Assembly: GCA_027886175.1 (NCBI GenBank)
Contig: JAJNNQ010000137.1
Coordinates: 39,914,001-39,978,000, forward strand
From: Phylloscopus collybita
Lineage: Eukaryota; Chordata; Aves; Passeriformes; Phylloscopidae
Direction: 5' to 3'
DNA: 64,000 nt
Shown: positions 1-12,933 of the stretch, one piece after another
How positions within the stretch are numbered: position 1 is the stretch's first letter
Layout: every line of letters begins with the position of its first letter
Notes under the pieces: model-generated
Database searches by the model: none
What the model was told of the DNA's origin: nothing
Seen by the model: the letters and a program-made list of their open reading frames with translations, nothing else
Made by a program: the position numbers and the translations under genes

Positions 1-684
1 CCTTAAAATTTTGGAGTGATACAGCTGGAATGTGCTAAAGAATGTGGTAGGAAGTGAGGAAACTCATGCACCTTTGAGAAAATGCTCAGCACTGAGTACC
101 ACGAACTTGCATATTGCCAAGCAACTCCCATGTAGCTTTTTGCTTCCAGCCAGCATAGCATAACTTGAATATGATTAAATATTTAGTATTTTTGCTACAT
201 AAGACTTCAGAATCTATGCAAATATTATGTCAAAATGTATTAATTTCAGAAGGTAACAAAAGAACCATGTTGTAATTTGTGTCATTTCAGTGTTGCAAGG
301 AAGCTGGAATTCTTCTCTTGTGTAATAACCCCAGCAGCTTCAACAAACAAAAGTGAACTTCTGTGTCATCTGTTTAGACAAGTTCTGGCCATGATAATCT
401 ATGTTTCACTGCTGACAGATAGATTTAGTGCTTCTAAACTACAGTGAAAACCAATCGATATTTCAGTGTGCAGGAAGAAGGGAAATAGAAAACTCTGTAT
501 CTCATGACAAATAGAATGATAATCAGAACAATTTCAGTACTAGAGAAATAAAATGAAGCTGCAGTCCAGTGTCTAAAAACTTGTCAAAACTAGCATGCCT
601 TAGGGAGTCAAAACTATCAGGCAATCTCAACAACATATACTGCCACCCACTCCATCTTTAATAAGGTAAACTTGTGGGGCTGCA
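1..684. other. PPFIA2 intron, nothing recognised
   Basis: AT-rich sequence with no exon, repeat or RNA gene that I recognise. Confidence 0.6.
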
Positions 685-1172
685 CCTCAAATCCTGTGTC
701 TATCTCTGGGCCCCTCACAACGAAAGAGACATTGAGGGGCTGGAGTGTGCCCAGAGAAGGGCAAAGGAGCTAGTGGTGGATGTGGAACACAAGTCCTACG
801 AAAAGCAGCTGAGGGAGCTGGGGTTGTTTAGCCTGGAGAAGAGGAGGCTCAGGAGAGGCCTGGTGGTGGGGTGGGTCTCTTCTTCCAAGTAACTACCAAT
901 AGAAAAGAAGGAAATGGCCTCAAGTTATGCCATTGGGAGGTTTAGGCGAAATATTAAAAAAAATTTCTTCACCAAAAGGGCTGTCAAGCACTTGAAGAGG
1001 CTGTCCAGGGAAGTGGACAAGTCACCATCCCTGGAGGTATTTAAAAGTCACATAGATGTGGCACTTAGGGACATGGCTAGTGGTAGAGTTGTCAGTGCTG
1101 GGCTAACAGTTGGACTCAATGACCTAAACAGTCTTTTCTAATCTAAATGGTTCTATAACTTTATGATTCAAT
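685..1172 (+). mobile_element. CR1 LINE fragment, 3' end
   Basis: The segment starts in the C-terminal part of CR1 ORF2: the translation at 674-892 reads RDIEGLECAQRRAKELV, then SYEKQLRELGLFSLEKRRL, a typical avian CR1 pattern. It then passes through the 3' region (ggaaatggcctcaagttatgcc ... cccctggaggtatttaaaag type sequence) to a tail resembling ggttggactcgatgatctt ... attctatgattc, seen here as a diverged copy ending near 1172. About 50 bases expected between the ORF2 end and the 3' region are missing near 860-875, so this copy is internally deleted as well as 5' truncated. It lies in the PPFIA2 intron, antisense to the gene. Confidence 0.9.
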
Positions 1173-2879
1173 ATTCTATCTTTACCCAGTGGGTTTAGTC
1201 ATTTGAAAAACATTTTTTTTTACCTATTGAGAACGCATTATCAGTCTCTCAAAATAAAAATTTTTAGGTCTTTTAAGTTCAGACCAAAAGTATCAGAATA
1301 ACAATGGCCAATCTCATTTACTTTTATTAAACTGAAGTTTTGATTTAATGTTGACAGCTATGGCATACACAGCAGAGTCTGCTGGCCATTTTTCTTTCCT
1401 GAAGCCAAAGATTATCCTATGGAAATAAGTCTGTTGTGCTTGTGGGAATGAGCAGACAACTAAAATATTACTGCATTTGAGGAAGAACACAGTGTGCATT
1501 TCCTGATCCAAGTTAACAAAAAAAAAAAAACCAAAAAAAAACCAAACCCACAAAAAACAAAAAAAAAACCCACACCACCAACCAAAAAAAAAAACCCCAC
1601 CAAACCAGACAAAACCATACTGTAATTACTGTAATTAAATATGATCAAAGCTAAACAGCCATGATGACAGCAATTCTCGTCAGTGACATATTTTAAGATA
1701 TTGGTGTGCATACAGGTAACATACATGAATATACAAGGTCCTTGAAAAAATCCTCCCATGGTTAAAGAAAAAACAACAGAAAACAAGAGGATTCAGACTA
1801 ATAAAGAGCCTCAGGTAAAATACTGTTTGTTTTGATTTTGAACACTATTGAGTATTCGCAGATCACTGATATAGAAAAAACTAGCTATGTGACAAAAGCT
1901 ACCTCACAGGATCTGAGGAACAAATTACCATACCTGTAAGTCCAATATGGGGGTTTTGTCATTTCTTTTTATATTGTCTTGTTAAAGTAAGAAAGGCAGA
2001 CAGTTGAAGGACAAAACAGTTCACTTTCTTCCTGTTAGTAATTCTGTGGAAAGTACATCACTAAAACAAGAATACTGCAGACAAACTAGACATCCCATTG
2101 CTTTAATGTAATACACAACAAGGAAAGAATGAAGGAGTTTATCACTGAAATAGACAATTTGCATTCTCCTGATCATGGAGATCTGACATTTTCTGCAGTT
2201 GTGCAAATGTACCTAAGCTGTGCATTAAGATAAAGGGGGAAAAATGAAATTAATTCCAAAAAAAATCATTCTTTCAAAGAAAGAGGGGAGACCAGGAGAG
2301 AAGAGGGGACAAGAAGGGACAAGGGAAGCTAGCAGGGAAGAGAAGCTAGCAGAGAGGAAAGAAAATACCACCTGTGGATCCTGGGATGATACTTGATTCT
2401 TGCACATAAAATGTTCATTGGTCAAAGTGATGGTCACAGTTTTAACCTGTCAGGGGTAGAGGAAGCCCACAAAACAAAGACTTCAATGGCTTACTACACA
2501 TTCAGGTTCAGGTGGGAATGCCCAGTTACCTCCCCTGGGAGAGAATTTAACAAAGTCTGTTGCAACACTGTGGATCATGCACAGCCCACTGGTGGAAGGC
2601 CCCAGAAATGAGAGGCCATGGAGCACTTTGGGGGGCATCAATGGTTTATGATGTTTTCTAAGACATAGCTCCTGTTTCTCACACCAACATAGCTGATGAG
2701 CCAGTTATGCCCATCAGATGCAATGAAAACCTTCAGGCTTACACGTGAATGTCCTGACACTTTCCCAGAGGAGTTTTACACCTGAGCCAGTTGTGTAAAG
2801 GAGGACACTGGCAGCACAGAAGGCATTATCCCTCCTCACAGGATCTGATTCTTTTAAGCCTCTTCCCTTATCTGTCTCA
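1173..2879. other. PPFIA2 intron between two CR1 copies
   Basis: Holds the A/C-rich tract at 1.5 kb and a purine-rich stretch at 2265-2365 with an imperfect repeat (gggaagctagcag / agagaagctagcag). The part at 2460-2860 is more GC-balanced and could be an older repeat joined to the CR1 at 2880, but I cannot assign it. Confidence 0.5.
1516..1616. repeat. A/C-rich low-complexity tract
   Basis: About 100 bases consist almost only of A-runs separated by CC or CAC. Its complement is the same type of G/T-rich tract as at 42.3-42.6 kb. Open frames crossing it on the minus strand encode Phe/Gly/Val runs and are not genes. Confidence 0.9.
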
Positions 2880-3108
2880 AAACCCAAGTAAACAAAGCAA
2901 AAGGTTCTTCACCCAGAGAGTGGTTGGGCATTGGGACAAGCCCCCCAGGGCAGTGGTTACAGCAGCAAGCCTGACAGAGTTCAAGAAACCCTTGGACTCA
3001 GGCACATGGTGTGACTCTTGGGGATGGTCCTGTGCAGGGCCAGGAGCTGGACCTGATGATCCTTTGGGGCCATTCCAACTCAGCTAATTCTATGATTCCG
3101 TGATTCTG
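2880..3108 (+). mobile_element. CR1 LINE 3' fragment
   Basis: The sequence runs from aaaggttcttcacccagagagtggttgggcattgg through ggagctggacctgatgatcctttggggccattccaactcag to attctatgattccgtgattct, which is the 3' end layout of an avian CR1. The subfamily differs from the copy at 685-1172. The 5' boundary is uncertain. Only the terminal roughly 230 bases survive. Confidence 0.85.
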
Positions 3109-6100
3109 AGAAAATGCTGTGGTCATTCTTGGGTGGTAGGTGCACGTCTCCTCTGTCTTACAGTTCCAGCACCACAAAGAACTCTCCTCCTCCCTTTTGG
3201 CTGGGGGTGCAAACCTGGCCTCAACAAAGCACCCGCTGCTTTTGCAGATGGACAATTCCTTGAGTCATTAACCATTAACATTTCAGTCTGTCACAGTATC
3301 CCACATTTCCATGATGAAATAAAGGGAAACTAACAGTGGTTTGCTTTTTCAATAGAAATACCATCCTAACTTCACCACTTAAAGTTTTGTATTCCCAGTA
3401 AGAAAAACACTTTTCAAAAAACAACAACAAGAAGTCATTCTGGTGGTACATTCAACTGAATACAAATTTCTATAACAAACATATAAAATGCAAAAAAATG
3501 ACCAGAAAGTTTAAAGTTTAGAGTTCTTGGTCTGCATATCAGATTAATCATGTTTCTTACATTACATTTGACTTACTAATATTAGATTCTTTTAAGAATA
3601 AGTTCAAATAATCTGTGGTGATCTCAAACATGAATAGCAGCTTAAAACATAAAATTTCTTTCCCTTCCATTTGTACTCTACATTTACTATATCATCATAC
3701 AAAGCAGTTACTTCACATAGAGCTCTTATCAAAATAAAGTTAATTAATGGATTGTATAACTTAATGATGAAACAAAATGCAATTAACAACTTCAGAAGGC
3801 ATAGCATGTATTTGAAGAGAATACAGCACAAAACTGTAGAATCTGCATGAGCTCCAGAAAGACATTTGAGTGCTCACTGAATTATTTCCAGCAAAATACA
3901 TCCTGAGTACAGGGCAAATGTCTTTTTCTAAAAAAGCACTTGAAACTTTGCACTTGAAACTATGCAATACCCCCAGTATTTTATTCTTTGCAGAAATTTA
4001 ATTTTAGCATATACGTATGACTAAGAGACTTTAACTTCTTCATTTGATATTAAGCATTTCTTTGAAACAGGAAAAGAGGTGATACTAGAAAAAAAAAAAT
4101 ACATGTATTTCTACAGGCTATTGGTAACAGACAGGTGTCACTGCTTGACTAAAACATGGTGCAACCCAAATATATTGTGTCCAGACTTACAAGAATTAAA
4201 GAAATGAATATGACCTTTTTGACGAAATGAAAAATTAAAGGAGAGACTAACAGGTTTTTGGAAGTACTATAAATTCAAGAGTGTACAAATATCCAGAGTG
4301 TTATTATTAGAGTCAAGGCTAACAAAAGTTCTACAACAGAACAAGAAAAGATACAGGCCTATCCTGATACCTCTTTTCTTTTTCTAATGAAATTCTTTTA
4401 ATGTGTAGAAGAAAGTAATATACTTCTGATTTTACTGCCACCAGTAGATAGCATGGTATCAGAATTACACGTTTTAGACCAACACAAGGCAGTGAGATAG
4501 CCACACAGAAACCACTCTGACTACTGGTTCTGAACAGAAACTACACTTCCTCAAGATTTTGAATCACAAGCTTAACATAAACCATAGGAAAACATTGGTA
4601 TGATAAACAAGTGCAAAAAGGGAATTGAAATTTAGTTACAGGTATTTTGCCTTCCCTTCTGTAAGTTAGAAGGTCACTTATAAAAGCTTGACAGAATGCT
4701 GATAAAGATTCCTCTGGGCTTTATGGTTAGTAAGATCAGAACAAAAATATTCACAGTGTTGTGAATTTATACCTGGAAATCATGCCTAAGAGCTTTTATT
4801 AAAGAAATAGAGTAACTATAGTTAGATCAGCATGGAACACTGTTAAATTAATCTGAGCTAATGAAAACATCAACACTGCCACAAGAAAGCAAATTAGAGA
4901 TGAAGCAGAGAGCATTAACGCAGGGAAGTACCAAGGAAAACATCTGTGTTATTCACTGTTGAGGCAAAAGCGTGACAATGCTGCAACAGGACACCATCTC
5001 ACCACTTCACCAACCAATAGATCACAAGAAACTCACAGCAACACACCACTCCTGATGTATTATGCAGACTTCAGTAACCAGTTCCATAGGAGTCAGCAGG
5101 GAATTTTACTCTACTACCAAGATTAAAGCAGCTATAATAATTTTTTTTACCACTCTCTGTTATTCTTCCTGGTACTTTCATGTGACTTCTTCAAGAAAAA
5201 TTAACTTCAGGTGCTGCAGAATCCCATTTAGCATCTCCTTTCTTTACCTGCAAGCAGACGGAGGGCAAACCCATCCTGCTGACAGTGAAAACTATCAGAT
5301 AGGAGGCTGTCTCCTAAGCAGTAATTCAGTGGGGTCAACTTCTTCCCTGGCACAAGGCCACAGTCTGTAAGGGTCAGCCCACCAAGCCTCTGCCTGCACA
5401 CAGCTGTGTGCCTTGCTTTCCCCTTGCCAACTGTTTGCTGCCTCTGGCAACTGCTTTGCCATTGTCCTCTAATGTCTCAGAGACATCAAACTCACTCAGG
5501 TGTAGCTAGCCAGCCCTGTACTTCTTCACCTTTCCAGAACATGCAAAACAAATCTTTGTCGGATGCAAGTCTGTTTTCTCAAATTAAAAAAAAAAAAAAA
5601 ATTAGGAGAGAACCTGTGATTTTATTCCAACTCAGTTCTAATATTGGTTCTTTACTCCATCACTAGCCATGTTTTAATTTCCACCAGTAATTAGTCTTTC
5701 ATGACATTTTCAGATACTTTTGCATTTTTCTAATGCAAAAGAACTTGCAAAGCAAAACACATCAAAATTTTCATCTGCACTGGAGCATATCTTGTATCAT
5801 GTGCCAAAAGCAGTTTTACTAAGAAAAAAAAGAGCATTTGGTAATGTATAATGTAAGGGAACCTGCAGATAAGTGTGTCACATGGCACTTGACATGGGCT
5901 TAAAAAAATAAATCAACAATCTAAGGAAGAGAAGTCCCCTGTGAGGTTGTGGCACAAATCAGTAATATCAAAAATACCTTTGCTCACTTCTTTCTTGTCA
6001 GCTACTTCTATACTCAGTCTTAAAATCAGTAAAATTTATCAAATCAGAAACGTTTTTACTTATCAAAAGATCCAAAATCTTTTATATTATCCAAGATAAT

Positions 6101-6884
6101 ATAAAATCAGTAAAATAACCAAACTATCAGAGATTACTTAATTGCCAGAATCCTTCCTTTTAAACTAGGCAATTCTGTGTCTCTGGAATAGGTCACGTTC
6201 TCATTCCACAAACAAACAACACGAGGCTGAACACTTTGTGAAGCTGCTGTTTCTATTTATACACCGCCCCCCGGGATTTGCTTTAAGCATACATGAACTA
6301 CAATGGGATGGCAGAAGCAGGGTCTGTGTGTGAGGCACATTCTACTGCTTCCCTGTCCCCACAACGTGTTGAAAACGTGCTTTTGAGAGAACAGCGTTAT
6401 TTTATTAATATTGATACATAATTTATAATAGAGAAACAAAAGGAGCTGAATAGGGAAACTTGCATACAGATTATTGTATAACACATTAATAAATTCAGGG
6501 CCCTGAAACCAAACTGGTAACAAAGCAACAGCAGAAAGAACCAGTGATCCACAAAGGAACCAGTTTGCTCATTAGGGTGTTTTACTGTTTTTGTTTTGTA
6601 GTGCTCTAAGTTGTGCCTTTCAGTATCAGTGTGACTTCCTTTCAGTTTTTCTTGGTACTTTTACTGTCCTTCCCCTGTGGGCCTTTGTCACAGCTCTTCC
6701 GCTTCACAGCGTGTCAACTCAACATTTGATTTTGTGCCAAGAATTATCAGTGATGGACCATACTTTTGTAAAATCTCTCATTTTACAGAAGCTTGCCAAG
6801 CCCTTTAGACAAGCCACACCATCTTTACTCAGAACTTCAGAGTTTGCATTTTTATGATTTTAAGCAGATGAGGAAAGGTAATAC

Positions 6885-6936
6885 AACCTTTGGAAAGAAG
6901 TCCAGGTTCAACCTTTTGGAAAGAAGTTCAGGTTCA
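6885..6936. repeat. Imperfect tandem duplication, 2 x about 26 bp
   Basis: The unit aaccttt(t)ggaaagaagtccaggttca is repeated at 6885-6909 and 6910-6936 with one indel and one substitution. Confidence 0.9.
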
Positions 6937-9900
6937 TTTTCCAACCCACAATGTATCATCATAAACAAAGAAATAGTTGCAAGCCTATCCTGATTTTCAC
7001 TCACATAGTTGCTGAGATACTAACTGCATTTTATTATTACACATGATTTTCTATGAAATTCTTTTCACCAGAATATTGGTATTACAGCAGTTTTTTTCTA
7101 TTACTTTCAAGACTGAATAAATTACTTTTATTCACACACAGACTAATTACACACAAAAATAATTTCCTTTTTCATGATCATACAGTGTTCACAGGCATTC
7201 TAAATTTTACGGTTAACACATTTATTGTTTACTTTTCCCAGTGTTATCTGCACTACCATAACAGAGGATCCCTCCTAGAATTAGAGTTTGTTACGGAAAA
7301 AAATCATGTTTAATCGTGGTATTTCACCATCAGCTGCAAACTTCATTTATTATTTCAAGCAATCCCTTTTCAGTTGCAGTCTTTTACATTCTATTTTCAG
7401 TACCTGAAAATGCATGATATTGTTTTCCATCCCTTCACTGTTAAGTAAACTGTCTACATTAAGGCTTTCTTAACTATATATCCATTTTACAACTTCATTT
7501 GACATAACTTTGAATTACTGCATCTTCCTCCTACCTTCCTGATATTTTGAAGCAATATGCTTTTAGCTGCAATGTAAACTTTTACTGAGAAACCACTGAA
7601 AAAGGCTGGAGTCTTAAGTTTTAACAAGGAGAAGCTTAATTTAAAAAAAGGGAAAAAAAAAAAAAGGAATCTACTAAATTTCTTGAAAAGTCTTCTTAGT
7701 ATCTTAAATCACCTTACAGGTCTTGCTAGGAATTTAATGAGTACATTAGCAAGTAGAAATGTTATCCTTGTATTTGTTTTGATTTTTGGGTTTTTTTCGG
7801 ACTACTGTTAATCTCTATTTATCCAATAAATTTTTTTTTTTACTTTTAAAATAACCTTTTAGTACCTTAAATACAGATAATACTCAGTTTGAAACTGAGA
7901 ACTTAACAGACTAGCAATTTTGAAATAAAAAAAATCCAAAAAAAATCTCAAAGTATTTTTGACACATTTTGCGTCATCATCGTATCTGACTTAGTGACTC
8001 CAGTTCTTCATCCTAGCCTAGAAAAAAGCGATTTACTAGAAATGAAATTTTAAGATTTTGTTGTCCTGTTTTCTGGTTGACTCTGGTGATCATATCCAGC
8101 CTTTAAGAAGCTGGTCATGTGTTTCATAAATTACATTATCTCTTCTGTACTACAACACTCAGGTCAGTTACTGTAAGCCTAAGTCTACGCTTCCAAGGCT
8201 TTTTAGAGAAACATATTCCTTCACCAGAGCTCTACAATGGTAACAGTCCAGTTAAGAGGGTTTCTGTGACAACTATGCACATATATATGACAGATTTACT
8301 TACATATTTCTGATACAGACTTCTCTCTCTAGGAAGAAGGAAGACTTTCTGAAGACTTTTTCATTAGTCATGAGGTAGACTAGGTTTTTTGGTTGCTTTG
8401 TTTATTCTTTTTAGTTGGTTCTGTATCATGTCACTATTATTACAAGACAAAAAAATCAGGAAAACAAATTCAGATGAAACAAATCCCCATAATTAGATTT
8501 ACCTTACAGGAAACTGCATTCCTTTAGCGAGAGCAGTCATAGGATAAGTGACCTAAACTACAAGCAATTATTAAAGGACAGAAAAGACCAACTTTCTTTT
8601 GAAATAAATCCACTCAGAAAAAAAAATGACAGTGTAAAGTTACATATATTTGCATAGCTCTGCCTAGAGGAGATGAACAACATAATATACTGTGCTCTTT
8701 CTATGACCTCTCATACACAATTCAGCATTCAGTTTTGAGCAGCCCAAAAAGCCAAAAAATAAATACATTCTCAGCCAATTATACTCGGTTGGCCAGCCTG
8801 TAGGCAATAAAAAATAACATCTGGTACTCTAGAAACCTACATTTTATACCAGGTTTGTATTTTTCAGCATTAAAGCAACGAAGCAAAATTATAGGTTTTT
8901 AATTTCTCAAAAAACAGATGATGATTAGTTGAAAATCAAAGTTCCTTTACCAAGAACTTGCAGCAGTGCAGGCTGTTGGCTGCAGAGATTGCAGCTGCTG
9001 GACATTCTGAGCTAATTACTGGCACAGTGAGGAGCATTTACCTAAAGCCAGTGAGAGGAAATTTGAGGCACAGGGCTCACAGAGGAAGACTGGAGGTTTG
9101 GATAACAACTTGGGTTATGCCTAGTAGTGTAGTAACTTATGAAGCTTAATGTCTTTGAGGAATCAAAGGCATTTAGGCAAAAGATACATTTAAGGATCTG
9201 AGCCATTTTTCCTTAAGTCAGGGAAAGTAATAGGAATGCTCCAGACATCCCAAAGAAAAAGGGCAATCTGTCCCACTAGGACACAAAGCTGCCCTACTGA
9301 TGTGTGCCCATCTGACTCTTATGTGGAGCAGCAATGACTGTGTGAGCCTGCTAACTAGGTTAATCACCCAGCCTCTCAAGTGGTTTAACCTACACCTGTT
9401 TTCCCATTTATATTTGGAAGCTGACAATGTATGGGCTATGAACAATCTACTGTACTGAAACCATCTTTAACAGTATCATAGAATCTGTTTGAACAACCTC
9501 CTAGAAATTATCTGGAATTACACAACTATTAAGACACATGAGGCTGCTACTTAATAGCATCCTGTACCTTTGCAACTCTAAACTGACTAGACAAACTTCA
9601 GAAATATAATCACTGACCTCAAAATGGAATTTTATATTCATTCCAAAAGGGACAATTTTCTAATTATGGCGGTCACATTACGAGAGTATCCCACCAATCT
9701 AAAATCCTTTGAAAAGAAGGGAGCTCATCTAAAAGACTGAAGTACACATCAAAAATCATTTGTAGGGATAATAATACTCTATTTTGCCTCATTAGGATTT
9801 CGTGTTTTATTATGAAATAAAGTGCCATTTTTTTCTGCACATTGGATAACCACTAAAACCCTGATACAACAACTCTAAAAATCATAGATGGTTTATAATT

Positions 9901-10559
9901 GACTGTATCTCTTCAGTCAATTACATTAAGTATCTCTGTTATAATGAAAGAACATGTCCAGATCGTTAAGCTCTAAGCCATTAGGTAAGATCATCTGTAA
10001 TAAATTTCAATAGTATATTAATGACTAATTTATTTACCATATGAAGAATTTCAAGAAATTTTAGTTGAAAAGTAATTTTGTTGTAAAATTTCAGTAACAA
10101 CTGTCATCCCTAACAAACCACAGTTGTAACCTAATTGGGTATTGATAACAAAATCCACTAATTTATACTGTTTTGTTATTCTGACATATATAATTAGGCT
10201 CATCACATTTGTGCTAGCAGAATTTAAAAAGATAGCCAAATGACTGTTAAATCTCTGTGGGACAGAGTCTTCATAAACTTCAATGAATGCTGCTTGTCTG
10301 GGATCTTCAAGGCCCCCTGCTTCTTCAAAAGAACTCTGCCCTAGCAGGTATTTGAATCCTGCTGAAGTCAAATGGGCTGAGCACCACTTTCTACAACCTC
10401 CAAGATCACAGTTTTTGAATGTAACTGTCAGTGTAAAAACTGGATTGGGAAACTCCTTCTGAATTACCCACTTCAAATAATAAATGCACAGGAAAAAAAT
10501 CAAAAAGCATGAACAAGTAGCATATGCAAGAAAAAACTTTTCACAAATCACAGTATATG

Positions 10560-10690
10560 TGTACTCGTGCCTGTCCCACTCCTGGCTGGAGGTGGGATGG
10601 ACTCAGGTGCCAGGCCCTGCCTCTACAGATTCCTGAATCCCTAGGAGCTCCCCAGCTCTTGTTGCACCTTGGCACTATACACCCACATGA
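10560..10690. repeat. Partial copy of the unclassified repeat at 46.36 kb
   Basis: A GC-rich island runs from gcctgtcccactcctggctgg to ggagctccccagctcttgttgcacc, partly matching 46359-46406. Both copies are in the same orientation. It lies in the PPFIA2 intron after the first coding exon. Confidence 0.4.
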
Positions 10691-12895
10691 TAAAAAAGCA
10701 TTTACTGTACTTTTATTTATAATTTTTAAAAAAAGTAAAGTAGTAAATATCTACAGTAGACAGCCACACTAAAGATTGACTGCTAATATTTAAAATATGA
10801 AATATGCAATATAAATGCCGCAAGTATATAACTCAAAGTTCACTTTTATTTTTTTTTGTGCATTACTCTTGCATACTATGCAAAACACCAGAAAAATCTG
10901 GCAAGATTGTGCATCAGTGCAATTAATTTCTATATTAAATACACCCTTTTAATAGCACTGCAAATCACTTTCCCATGCAAATTGGTATTAACCAATACTG
11001 CTAAAAGTGCTGCTTCAGTATACCATATATGGAGTTCCTTTTATTGCTTTAAGACAGCTATAAATCTTACACACCTCAACCTAAAAGTAAGTGATGTTCA
11101 AAAAAGACAGCAGCTTTTGCCCCTTTTTTTAAAGATTATGGTCCAATATTAAGCAAAAAAATTTAAAAACACCTTAATGGAACAGATACAAGATGCAAAA
11201 ATAAAATACTCTTGCAAAAAGACTACAATACAAGCATTTTTTTCTGAGAAAGCTTGGTGAAAGGAGAAAAACTTCCCAAGTATTCCTTAGCTATCTCATG
11301 AATAGGTTCCACACCATAAAACTTATAGTGCATATTTGCCTGTAGCCTAAAACAGAAGTTTCAGCTTCACTTAATGTCACACAGACTTAGTATTAAGCCT
11401 GCCTGGCTGGTGCACAGGTTATAATTCTCTTATTGGTAACACTAATTTGCTCCCACCTCCCCTTTCCAAAATTGCTTAAAAGCTTTATTAAAACAGGCTT
11501 CTTTATGAATCTGTGTTCTATGTTTGAAAAAGAAAGGATACCATAATCTTGTATGAGAATTTTCCACTTTTGGAGTGTTTTTGAAAACACTCCAGAAGCC
11601 ATCTCAAAGTTTCAGTTAAAACCCTTTTTCAAGCCTAGAATCAAAGAGTAATGTGGACATCACTCTGTTGTTCTCTTTCAAAGACTAACGTATACCTGAA
11701 CAGAGCTCAATATCAAGAAATTAGAATAATGTCCATGGTGTGTGGACAGTTTGTGTTTTCTTTAGTGAAAGTGGCAATGAATGAATGAATGACTAGATAG
11801 ATGAACGCATGGGCTACATCTGAAAAACTTTAAAATGTAAAGAAACTGAAAGGAAATTATTTCATAGGTTTGATAAGCAGCAAATTTAAGTGACTGACCT
11901 ATGGCTTCATAAGGCATCAGAGGCAGACCTAAGTACTCCTCCTGAGCTTTTCCAAGTCACAGACGAGTGTATTTTTTTACAAGACTCATTTCCTCACTGT
12001 GCACTTACAGTGCCATTTACAGATTCCCAAGCATATAGTCTCAAATTTTTCATTTCATATTCAATCTACTTTTGCAGAATGAATTAATAGAAACAAACGT
12101 GAATATTACTCCTCACTGCTCTATTTAAATTCTTAAGCCAGTAGTTTGAAGCACAAGATTACATTATCTTAACTTAAGAAAATTGTATGTGCATTTTTAG
12201 CCCATAAGCTCAAGTTATACCTGTGAAAGAAGTCTATTTCAAAACATGGCCACTCTTACTTCTAATTTTTTTTAAAAAAAGTAAGTTTTCTAATTCGGTT
12301 CATGTCTTGTTATAATCACTTTTAAAATTAGCATAATTTAGAAACTATATAAAAGTGATATAACACTGGTTGATGTTGGGGAGGAGTTTAATGCATATAA
12401 TGCATGTGAGATGCAGGCTTCAGGCTATCTAAGACCTTTTTCCTTAGAAAAAATGAACTGCCTCACTGTCTTCAGCTTCACTTTGCAGGAGACAGGAGAC
12501 ATTTTAAACAAGAAAAGCATATGTGCAATCTACAAAGGCAATTTGTTCATCATTGACTGAATGCAGTTGTAAGATTACTCTCAATTTTCCTGCAATGTTT
12601 CCACCAGCTGAGTGACTCTGAACAAAGAAAAATAAAAAATTATCGACAGCAGGTTGTCTCCTCACTCCTTGATGCAATTGCTCCTTGGTCCTAAGAAATG
12701 AAGATCAACTTCTGCAAGTAATTTTTAAGTTTTTTATTGAAAGTAAGCATGGAAGAAACATCTCTCTGAGATGAGAAAAAAAATACATGTTTCTCGGTTT
12801 TTTAGAGGAGACAGTAAGTTATGAACAAAAAGAGACCAAATGAAGAATTTCATCATTCAGGAGCATTCCTACCAACATAAAAACAGAGTAAACTG

Positions 12896-12899
<4 letters not shown>

Positions 12900-12931
<32 letters not shown>
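12900..12931. repeat. A32 homopolymer
   Basis: An uninterrupted run of 32 A lies between gtaaactgtatt and ggtaaactgctctg. No retroposed gene is recognisable upstream of it, so it is probably a simple repeat. Confidence 0.95.

Positions 12932-12933
<2 letters not shown>

Noticed and set aside
674..1141. Open frames with CR1-like protein as host genes
   Set aside because: They are the C-terminal ORF2 coding region and 3' region of a CR1 LINE read through, not a cellular gene.
9470..9560. Possible CR1 terminus ('cagtatcatagaatctg')
   Set aside because: Only about 15 bases resemble a CR1 end, and the following sequence does not match.
10051..10551. 166-codon minus-strand open frame
   Set aside because: It lies in AT-rich intron, has no family motif, and has no splice sites or conserved features that I can see.
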